From contig CAZLMW010000100.1 in the NCBI GenBank assembly GCA_964560875.1, positions 1-30,897 on the forward strand: a stretch of DNA of 30,897 nt, read 5' to 3'. This document shows, one piece after another, positions 27,501-30,897 of the stretch. The notes under the pieces were generated by a model. The model searched no databases, had not been told where the DNA came from, and was given only the letters and a program-made list of their open reading frames with translations. Each line of letters opens with the position of its first letter. Position 1 is the first letter of the stretch. The translations under genes and the position numbers were made by a program. The DNA is from CAZLMW01 sp964560875. GTDB lineage: Bacteria; Myxococcota_A; UBA9042.

Positions 27501-27818
27501 GTCGGTGCAGACGTTGCCGTCGTCGCAGGTCGCGCCGTCCTTGGCGGCTTCGATGACACATTTTCCGGCGGCGCACACGGCGACTGCGCAGCTGTCTTTG
27601 GCGGGCGCTTTGCAGTCTTTGGCGGCCTGGCACTCGGGCGGCGCGACATCGGCCGGCGCGACATCGGCCGGCGCCGCGTCGTCCGATTCGGTGTCGGTCA
27701 CCACGTCCACGACGATATCGACGTCGTCTTCGGACACGGGGTCGTCGCTGCACGAGACGAGGCATCCCATGGCGAGGATGAGCGCGGCCAGCCGCGCAGC
27801 AAGATGGTCTGGGATCAT
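15582..27818 (-). CDS. Giant multidomain Cys-rich lipoprotein (MopE-type, NHL, FG-GAP and EGF-like modules)
   Basis: 4078 residues in one uninterrupted frame. A signal peptide ends in lipobox LVSC (Cys23), followed by an acidic, Ala/Pro-rich linker to about 60. About 61-905: dense CDDGNxCTxxxxC repeats like those of Dictyostelium extracellular proteins. About 905-2640: five modules of roughly 310 residues, each with beta-strand repeats ending in GDDCND and a CDGxDNDCDGxxDEGCDxDxDGxC block (MopE/copper-binding type). About 2746-3050: NHL-type propeller. About 3130-3520 and 3680-4045: two FG-GAP-like propellers, each closed by a short EGF-like CxCxxxWxGxxC motif, with more Cys repeats between them. 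It is probably anchored in the outer membrane and displayed at the surface in adhesion, prey or matrix contact; this is inference. Many disulphides are expected. The ATG at 27816-27818 fits the signal peptide; no strong ribosome site is seen. It lies 63 bases after a small membrane-protein gene. Confidence 0.88.
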   Translation of the reverse strand: MIPDHLAARLAALILAMGCLVSCSDDPVSEDDVDIVVDVVTDTESDDAAPADVAPADVAPPECQAAKDCKAPAKDSCAVAVCAAGKCVIEAAKDGATCDDGNVCTDPDTCTLGDAGKLTCTGPKVCACEKTGDCADKNDANPCNPDYFCDLKTHTCEIKLSSVVTCSSKSPDPCAVNKCDPKDGKCRYLPDDGKTCDDGLVCSTASSCKDGSCVATKVDPTCQCQTIADCKDDGKPCNGSPYCDVATKMCRVNPASVIKCSSFKDGACVKWTCDDKDGTCKPKLLDPAKIPAKGIPTSAQSNCDTDGTSCSQELCKDGECKHIKFVPPCGCNKTSDCAPHEDGNACNGTLYCEKATGTCRVNAATVVGCPSVHDSPCRRATCDPKDGVCKLKTLKDGAKCHDGSPCTVEAKCSKAKCEMTKGKCYCSKTADCAKHEASIEDRCLGTKLYCDLKIGQCKLNPASAPVCSGAADTECLKNRCVPATGKCAPVPALDGQACEYDGTACTSPDRCSNGACEAGKNHCPCSATKDCAAFEDGDICNGLLYCDKAKADKASWVCKVNLASVKSCPDGADVCAPNTCDPKDGKCKVNKEPDGKPCEADGSKCSQESCKDGVCEVSLNVCQCPLGDDCADFEDGNPCNGTLYCDKTGAKESWACKVNPKTVVKCKLTPGGLCKQEQCDPKNGACKSLPFNEGVTCADNDICTLATACKSGECVQAASAATLDCDDKNACTDDKCEAAKGCVFSVATGKSCDDGNACTTTDACGDKAVCLGGAATVCNDGKVCTADSCDAKQGCVFKASVGKACDDGNACTSASACLATGQCGGGTLKTCSDTNPCTTDSCDAKTGCVFAPNAIACDDGDACTDKDACKAGACSGGAITCADKGACKGTCDKLKGCQYTSSAEVCDGKDNDCDGVADNGCDVDQDGHCTDGMQVLKGALCTKTLLAGASGCAALPIDGDYTPKGPSGTVTLGADGKSGDRALAFWHPKRAEIWQVRHVGPGATRAEAVVHRYAPTGALLGNFSTAAPGKSIRAVCGDRKTGDWYVSHALAGVIRTKGLSGVGVWAAHAEKAGKKVQVGGVAAGSSSIYAASAAANDSTIFRLSPLTGKTSSSFNLKRPGTDRSVLAMSIAFGHFFVQHNDPENTSSTTVLRRYDLLGKAVKSTFRLPVQTALPVLEIERSLCVNKTGFGVHSCFHATTPLCNNGDDCDDKKSSLAPSVKEACDGLDNDCDGIVDEWCDVDKDGHCAAGLVVTKDGPCAKDVATGSGRDCLDGNSGARIGAKERCDGLDNNCNGNTDEGCDTDGDGHCDNTLGLDDTAQCAGSLGSRSHCPGVLNDGDVHVTHELKLQPSTPLTGQLRGGYHGFFREYWVGQLVSKAPTVLRRFDEGGREIGTKSLAIPAVTGLVGHALIGDFFVASMQQGAQRIDAKGQVLWKKLNSARAIAIESGTVWVAIGTNSRIQMLHHANGSKTGEFDLLPANKVDVMVPVSGRLFSVLNNAKVLSRHRQSSKVLRWTLPLAVQPSLSLFDGRYLCLSKDSLTLKCRNVLRPACLKGDDCNDNKSDLSPSTKEWCDGLDNDCDKHKDEGCDDDGDGFCDLSLGVAKGATCANTLGVKARCEGVEGRIDTYPLSKQPYLAPAGDDLRNTNLTGGGHPFREEIWLVREPSAGQFGVQRLEPQPGTDHKLLALGGFPLTGQPRPNALAGALKVDQWYSCHDLTGAKKSLTKYQGASTKVLGVLGTTDDCVAMYFDGQHVYRVGKQAQHVVFKWTTDQIHSFKAAGVVQLKGVQSASYIGVAGGRLVVGDVKAKLHKVFNLKAQLAAQSVLNTAQSWHFFAAPWVWNKSTKTVHDIDLLSFFKGDCAKAGDDCNDSDKAVHPGGETVCDGKDDDCDGRIDEGCDRDGDGLCAAGMAVSAHGGPCSKNAAGGKGTDCVPGDPKLPKATETVCDGVDDDCDGTVDDGCDDDNDGHCDKKMDLAAGATCKGTLGDASGCAYIARVSTVLADPAKNGVVSAAAGTPMHQSAGGGHPFRDEIWLVRPHAKSQGPYHVERYDSVLGNDHTLSPLGAFPLIGLGHPNGLAGDAARDAWFRCHASESGHAVSRHIGTSAVVEAAIKVGGDCHAIFVDKSTVYVMTTDKPGVIQGFNSATFAPVLIRQLQGANTTVQFIGRTGPYYLAGSATTEAIYSAVTGKLVGKAKAGIGAKRAFYAAPYVWTPKTGVTWTLRNLWPGLVAEPLCKAGDDCNDKAKGVRPPFERQCDGLDSDCDGTADEGCDRDGDGRCRLGAVVSAKGPCTVDVQKGLSTGSDCGDGDKLVPLDSEKVCDGQDDDCNNKVDEGCDDDADGFCDKGLKVVAGATCGNTFKDLLGRCPLVQTKAGAAARVAPDVAAVALKQGGMYHHGFRREWWGLEESSTKRGTIFRFKDDAKLGYLGSFRVRQAISLPIAGDDRTDSVYAVLDGAVVRGNGLMKSVVWTSPDVGAGVGLAVDGDKVWTGYSASKDPFMLVALRRDSGQKATTVRVADVDGAAKVHLAVQMFTVVSDVIYAKTKGTSTGPVAAFSRNGAWLRDVLDYKRTTHVHMFRAGKRLCIQQASFAGGVGNALKPWCYPLFAAACTTGDDCNDGNSAIKPGATEGCATKDINCDGVTGGACEDGSICTVGDSCQGTTCKAGSSCNDDEVCTADSCDNKLGCVFKPLFAKSCDDGNPCTKLTSCNQGRCMGGTKVNDGAVCDDGDPCTKTSHCNDKVCRPKVGDTGFVATTVGTGVRGSADGSISDATIDGPETLAFDAAGRLWFGTSDGKIRRVDEDGEVRTIVGAAGKGDLDGPRSFAKIQPLTALAAGRDGHIYFADGRLFIRRLRTNTDIVERIAGKGTPGSTDGPQGVGAFTDVQSMVQRNDGTWLLADAANHTIRTLDAHGNLGTFAGAGSPGNNNGFGTQARFTGPGDLALSPDGSLLYVRDASNTGSIRQVRMSNKKVTTLQKGILHTPGLAVDSEGAIYFFGGNVHIARRRSQFNVVAITASAKGFQDGPALVAKFSSPRKMAFDATGKLFFSEPGLHRIRALDMQDAFCRIGSTCFKPGDRNPTQPCEVCQPDKARKAWTLADDGLGCGGANVCQEGGACGCPIGQRDSAGLCLPCSCGAGAVLANNVGSYRFQVLRAAVAQGNENFGGAIAVQGDTMLVGAQSANSVRGEVHVFGRHPINGWVRRSKLNGPVAQGSFGNALALHGNLAVVGAISAEPDKIPAQGAAHIMRHKDGKWTVTATLKAADAKITDSFGSAVATDGKIAAVGALLAEKTGAVYLYSDASGSWKQVNKIRPTSLKQNDTFGGARSLAMSDGWLFAGAPQHDTKGSNAGVLFAFTHALGQVKLQQTLYPTATFSGGYGVVAVDRDRLVVGAPAEFLSGKKRGAVYLYRQAPNLSSAQPWQLVTKLQPPGLGADALFGHAVAIVGGALVVGAPGETLGTVAKAGVAHLYRLQANQTWSLQRRVDSGDAPPGAHQFGFHVATTGAETFIGAPHDSAVKSKSGAVDVFSGGGLCQPDGVCVCRPGWHGARCEQHVCGPNRDCDDGNACTVDSCAGGDSCKHAPAAAGTSCDDGNACTTNVCDGSPSGAACKVKANTTNGGACDDGEPCTLSDTCQLGLCKAGKAAADASKCGQTGSCQKGACRCPNPGASLVGGVCLDCNCSQGAKADINNLQRDLISTTGGGAVAAYDRSPHAIDAEGDRMVIGTANYSPSVISVGQVRVFKRNPLTGRMVADGKTLHSPLQAKSAQFGVAVAISGDTLAATLRGDQSVLVYQQHADGNWHPQVVLRSPGPKSNNTFGVTLALCGDRLFVGHSHAQPAVSLKGEVWLFERSGTRWTRGAPIAPADAAKLDRLADIGGLDCEGDLVAMGSAHHNNGAGAVWLRRYKDGQWQTEAKLGPPAGFLNSGFGRVALSGHRLLVGAYLYKSQKGAALLYERKAGTWKHVQTMIPKGAPNGSQYGAAVALAADLALISGPGSPRAAKTQAGMVELWTESGGQFSFSSTLLSKTAIATLRFGERVAFAGKDMAIVKGGGAHKAEMSVFRARTSCSATGQCICLPTWTGSRCEIQK

Positions 27819-27881
27819 GGCTGCAGTGTAGCGGAATCCGGGAGCAGAGGCCCACCGTGACGGCGCGTTCGACGGCGCGTC

Positions 27882-28283
27882 TTACTGCCCGGCGGCGGTG
27901 AGACGAAGCAGCGCCCGATCGACCCGAAAGTGGCGGTGGCGACCCGGCATGTGGGACGCGATTGAAGCCATGAACGCGACGGCGATGAGCAGGCCTGCGC
28001 CGACATCGGCGGGCACGTACGACAGCGACGCCAACACGCCGAGCTTGACCACGACAACCACGCCACGAACCTCGAACGGCCACGCCAGCGATTGCTCGAA
28101 GAACAGGGCGGCGAGCCCCAGACCGCTCAGCAGCGCGACGGCAAACGGCCAGCCAAGCGCCCACTCGGTCTCACCCAGCCACCACGCGCCCATGACAAGC
28201 GCGACCGCGGGGATGTGAAACGACCGCACGATCGTACGCGCCCAGCGGATGACGTCGCGCTTGGCGGGTTGCCCGTGGCTCAT
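27882..28283 (-). CDS. Small integral membrane protein of unknown function
   Basis: 133 residues from the ATG at 28281-28283, which has GGAAA shortly upstream. A longer frame begins at 28376 but its extra residues are Pro/Arg-rich and unlike an export signal. After a basic N terminus there are about four hydrophobic segments (near 22-37, 44-62, 73-90 and 93-111), and the C-terminal tail is His/Arg-rich (GRHRHFRVDR). I recognise no family. It is the first gene of the minus-strand series leading into the giant lipoprotein and may be co-transcribed with it. A divergent 196-base gap separates it from the MATE gene; that gap shows no clear site. Confidence 0.65.
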   Translation of the reverse strand: MSHGQPAKRDVIRWARTIVRSFHIPAVALVMGAWWLGETEWALGWPFAVALLSGLGLAALFFEQSLAWPFEVRGVVVVVKLGVLASLSYVPADVGAGLLIAVAFMASIASHMPGRHRHFRVDRALLRLTAAGQ

Positions 28284-28479
28284 CTGCGGTTTCCGTGCGC
28301 GAGGGTCCGGCAAGGATGTTAGGCGCCGCGGGGATGTTGAAAACGCCGGCCCGCTGTCATGATGGGGCCATGTCATCGTTGCTTCAGCGACCTCGGTTGC
28401 GGCACCCGCCGGATGGGCGCTTCAAATCGCCGCGACCGATACACCGCGCCGGATCGCCTCCCCTGAAACGGACCGCCAG

Positions 28480-29817
28480 GTGAGCCGCCGTCGCGCCCGC
28501 CTGACAGACGGATCGATCGGGCCGCAGCTGCGCGGGCTCGCCGTGCCGATGGGGATCGGGCTGCTGTCGGTCGTCGGCTTCAACCTGGTCGACACGTGGT
28601 TCATCGCGGGCCTTGGCACCGAGGCGTTGACCGCGATCGGCTTCACCATCCCGGTGGTGTTGGTGGTTGGCGGAATTGGGATTGGTGTCGGCATCGGAGC
28701 GACGGCGGTGCTCGCCCAGTCCATCGGCCGCGGCGACCAACAGCACGCAAGCCGCCTTGCGACGCACGCGTTGGTTTTCGCGATGTTGCTCTCCGCGCTG
28801 CTTGCGGCGGCGCTCCTGGCCGGCATGGACCCGCTCTTCACGGCCCTTGGCGCAACCCCAGCTCAGCTCGGCCCGATCGCCGAGTACATGGTCGTCTGGT
28901 CGGCTGCCGTGCCGTTGTTCATCGGCCCGATGGTCGCTCACGGCGCCATGCGCGCTAGCGGAGATACACGCACGCCGGCCGCGATCATGATCGGCTCGAT
29001 GTTGGTGAACGTGGCGCTCGATCCCGTGCTCATCTACGGCGTGGGCCCCGTCCCCGCGATGGGTCTGCGCGGCGCCGCGATCGCGACCGTGCTCGCCCGA
29101 GTCCTGATGATCGGCGCCGACGTCTACTTCCTGACTCAGCGGCACAAGCTGCTGCAGGCCACGTCGATGGCTGTTGGCGACGTCATCGCGTCGTGGCGTG
29201 CGGTCTTGCGTGTCGGCCTCCCAGCGGCCGCGGCTCAGCTCGCGTTGCCGGTGTCGATGGGCATCGTGACCCGGCTCGTTGCGGCCTACGGGGCGACCGC
29301 GGTTGCCGCGTTTGGGGTCGGCATGCGCATCGAGGCCCTGGTGGTTCTCCCGTTTGCCGCGCTGGCGGGCGGGACAACGCCCTTCGTCGGTCAAAATCAC
29401 GGCGCCGGCAAAGCGGACCGGATCGCGGCGGCGCTGCGGCTCGGCCTTTCGTTCTGCGGCATCTTCGGGCTCGCCGCGTGGGCCGTCCTTGCCTTCGGTT
29501 CGTCGGGGATCGCCGAGGCTTTCGGCGGCGATCCCGCCATGGTCGCGACCCTGACGTGGTTGCTGATCATCGCCCCCGCCGGATACGCCGCGCGCGGGGC
29601 TTTGCTGGTCATCAACAGCGGCTTGAACGCGACCGGCTCGCCGCGGTTGGCGACACTGCTCATCGTGGTGCGAACCCCGCTTCTCGCGGTCGGGCTGGCC
29701 GTGCTCGGCGGAACAGCGTGGGGCGTGCAGGGGCTATTCGGTGGGCTCGCCGGGGCGGACGTCATCGCCGGCGTGGCCGCGCTGGGGCTGGCGTCGCGGC
29801 GTCTGTTGCGAGCGTGA
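28480..29817 (+). CDS. MATE family efflux transporter
   Basis: 445 residues, about twelve membrane segments in two homologous MatE halves. These inner-membrane proteins export cationic drugs and metabolites in exchange for Na+ or H+. Typical features are LAVPMGIGLLSVVGFNLVDT in the first segment, IGRGDQQHASR in the loop after segment two, GAMRASGDTRTPA, and FVGQNHGAGKADR opening the second half. The start is a GTG at 28480: residues from there match the family's usual short N terminus, and no ATG precedes the first membrane segment. Only weak ribosome-binding sequence is seen. Substrate unknown. It is transcribed away from the small membrane-protein gene. Confidence 0.9.
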   Translation: MSRRRARLTDGSIGPQLRGLAVPMGIGLLSVVGFNLVDTWFIAGLGTEALTAIGFTIPVVLVVGGIGIGVGIGATAVLAQSIGRGDQQHASRLATHALVFAMLLSALLAAALLAGMDPLFTALGATPAQLGPIAEYMVVWSAAVPLFIGPMVAHGAMRASGDTRTPAAIMIGSMLVNVALDPVLIYGVGPVPAMGLRGAAIATVLARVLMIGADVYFLTQRHKLLQATSMAVGDVIASWRAVLRVGLPAAAAQLALPVSMGIVTRLVAAYGATAVAAFGVGMRIEALVVLPFAALAGGTTPFVGQNHGAGKADRIAAALRLGLSFCGIFGLAAWAVLAFGSSGIAEAFGGDPAMVATLTWLLIIAPAGYAARGALLVINSGLNATGSPRLATLLIVVRTPLLAVGLAVLGGTAWGVQGLFGGLAGADVIAGVAALGLASRRLLRA

Positions 29818-30241
29818 TTTCGCCGCGATTTGCCGCGCGCGGCGGAAAAGCGGTCCTTGTTTGCAGGCAAAACGCGCACAGGGGCACGACAGGGCACTTC
29901 TAACGGGGGTTGAGGTGTCGGGGCTATATCAATAGCTTCGGAGCGCGATCGGCCCGTAGAACGACCGTAGCGAGCTCGAAGCGGCAGCGTTCATAGACCA
30001 ATCCAGGCCGATTCGATCCGGTACTCGACGACCACTTCGACCCCTTGGCGTCGCGAGTGGCCGAGTTCGAAGCCGGTTTCGATCGACACGGCTCGACTCT
30101 TCATCGGCGGGCTCGCGCCAAATGACAGGCTTGCGACTGTGTCAGGCGGGGCGGTTGCAGCGCAACTGCAGGACAACAACCGAGTCGCGGCCGTGTGGAT
30201 GGTAGCATGCAAGCGATCGGACGACCGGTGCCGGCGTGTGA
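29818..30241. other. Intergenic or degraded region
   Basis: 424 bases without a secure gene. A weak inverted repeat (CGCCGCG, 29821-29827, with CGCGGCG, 29838-29844) follows the MATE stop but has no T-run. On the minus strand, about 29991-30200 has moderately gene-like codon use and translates to a piece ending in VEVVVEYRIESAWIGL that I cannot assign. It may be another gene fragment lying downstream of the DoxX remnant. Confidence 0.5.
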
Positions 30242-30436
30242 TCAGCCCTGGTTTTCGCCGACGCCTTGGAAACGCTTCACAGCGACGAAGGTGCACATCG
30301 CAAAGAGCACGCTCGTGATCACGATACTGGGCGCCGGATCACCGCGTGTTACGTGCGTCATGACCGCCCCGACCATCGTCAACGCAAGGCCACCAGCAGC
30401 GGCCGACGCCAGCAGAACGCTGGTCACCAACTTCGA
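30242..30436 (-). pseudogene. DoxX-like membrane protein, 3' fragment
   Basis: About 65 residues ending at a TGA (30242-30244). Two hydrophobic segments flank GAVMTHVTRGDPAPS, which matches the second half of DoxX-like small membrane proteins (usually about 120-140 residues with four membrane segments): the G-A-x-x-T-H-x-x-x-G-D motif followed by a final helix and a basic tail. The first half is missing. Just past about 30436 the sequence becomes the opposite-strand LysR fragment. The family call is by eye and moderately secure. Confidence 0.6.
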
Positions 30437-30842
30437 CATCGCCGTCGCGTCACCGACATACCTCGCTCGACGCGGCACACCGGTCACGGCGGCGGACCTG
30501 CACGACCACAACTGCATCATCGGCTACAAGGGCAGCAACGTCCCCGACCACACGTGGCCCCTGCTCGACGGCGGCCAGACCCACGTAAGCGGCGACCTGA
30601 TCACCAACCACGAGGGGCTTCGGCTCGAAGCGGCACGGCGGCATCTCGGCATCGCGCTGGTGCTCGATCGCGTCGCCGAACAGCTGATGCAGCGCTGCGA
30701 GCTGGTGCGTGTGCTGCCTGAGATCGTGGGGCGCCATAACCACGTGCGGCTCGTCTACCCCGAGCGCGAATTCGTCGAACCGAAGGTGCGCGCGTTCGTC
30801 GACTTCATCGCCGCCAAAGTCAGCGCACGCCAAGCGGCGTGA
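30432..30842 (+). pseudogene. LysR-type transcriptional regulator, C-terminal fragment
   Basis: About 136 residues ending at the TGA of 30840-30842. They match the second half of the LysR effector-binding domain: VASPTYLARRGTP, DLHDHNCI, the later GLRLEAARRHLGIALVLD (the usual place for hydrophobic effector contacts) and RLVYPEREFVEPKVRAFVDF at the end. LysR proteins are about 300 residues, so the helix-turn-helix and half the effector domain are absent. The open frame continues upstream to 30195, but there it only reads the antisense strand of the DoxX fragment. It is non-functional as a DNA-binding regulator. Confidence 0.8.
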
Positions 30843-30897
30843 AGCCCCCAGGCCCGATTGGAAGTCGCTGACTGAGCGATAACCCGGGTCCGGGCCA

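Noticed and set aside
25110..27640. CRISPR-like periodic repeats
   Set aside because: The periodicity is at the protein level (Cys-repeat units) with diverged DNA. There are no identical direct repeats with unique spacers.
30231..30245. Possible third copy of the structured repeat (GTGTGATC motif)
   Set aside because: Only the short motif matches; there is no paired GATCACAC arm or flanking hairpin.
30195..30431. N-terminal part of the LysR open frame
   Set aside because: It reads the complement of the DoxX-like fragment and has no helix-turn-helix, so it is not part of a real regulator.

Overview
This is a GC-rich bacterial chromosome segment of about 31 kb. It most resembles the Myxococcota/deltaproteobacterial group. 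That placement is inferred from protein style: secreted lipoproteins with Asp-rich or Gly/Ser-rich linkers, eukaryote-like fibrinogen domains, and arrays of CDDGNxCT and CDGxDNDCDGxxDEGC (MopE-type) cysteine repeats. No rRNA or tRNA gene, CRISPR array or complete insertion sequence is visible.

Layout. 1-5114, minus strand: one copy of a structured repeat at the window edge, a secreted P-domain/fibrinogen-like protein, SelO protein adenylyltransferase, a second copy of the repeat, and a PlsC acyltransferase whose stop codon lies inside that repeat. 5175-7313, minus: a Cys-rich/beta-propeller lipoprotein. 7314-7743: divergent intergenic region with a Cys-rich gene remnant. 7744-12162, plus: a two-gene NAD-linked formate dehydrogenase, a NuoE-NuoF fusion followed by a molybdopterin alpha subunit. 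The alpha subunit is interrupted by one in-frame TGA exactly at the catalytic selenocysteine position, with a SECIS-like hairpin directly behind it, so I annotate one 928-residue selenoprotein. 12251-13615, plus: a Gly/Ser-linker lipoprotein with a fibrinogen-like domain. 13640-28283, minus: a Bcr/CflA-type MFS exporter, PdxH, a giant 4078-residue multidomain lipoprotein and a small membrane protein, all collinear and closely spaced. 28480-29817, plus: a MATE transporter. 29818-30897: decayed DNA, in which a 3' piece of a DoxX-like gene abuts a 3' piece of a LysR regulator head-to-head, as if one deletion removed both 5' ends and their shared promoter.

How the parts relate. The formate dehydrogenase pair would oxidise formate and pass electrons through Fe-S clusters to FMN and NAD. 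It depends on selenocysteine-insertion, molybdopterin and FdhD functions that are not in the window. The four large extracellular proteins share modules (fibrinogen-like domain, Cys repeats, propellers) and probably serve the cell surface, but nothing here fixes their ligands. The remaining genes are housekeeping or transport.

Most notable items: the recoded formate dehydrogenase; a two-copy repeat with a compensatory stem change that suggests selection on RNA structure; five roughly 310-residue propeller/MopE modules inside the giant protein that I cannot assign to a named family; and the double-truncation scar at the right end.
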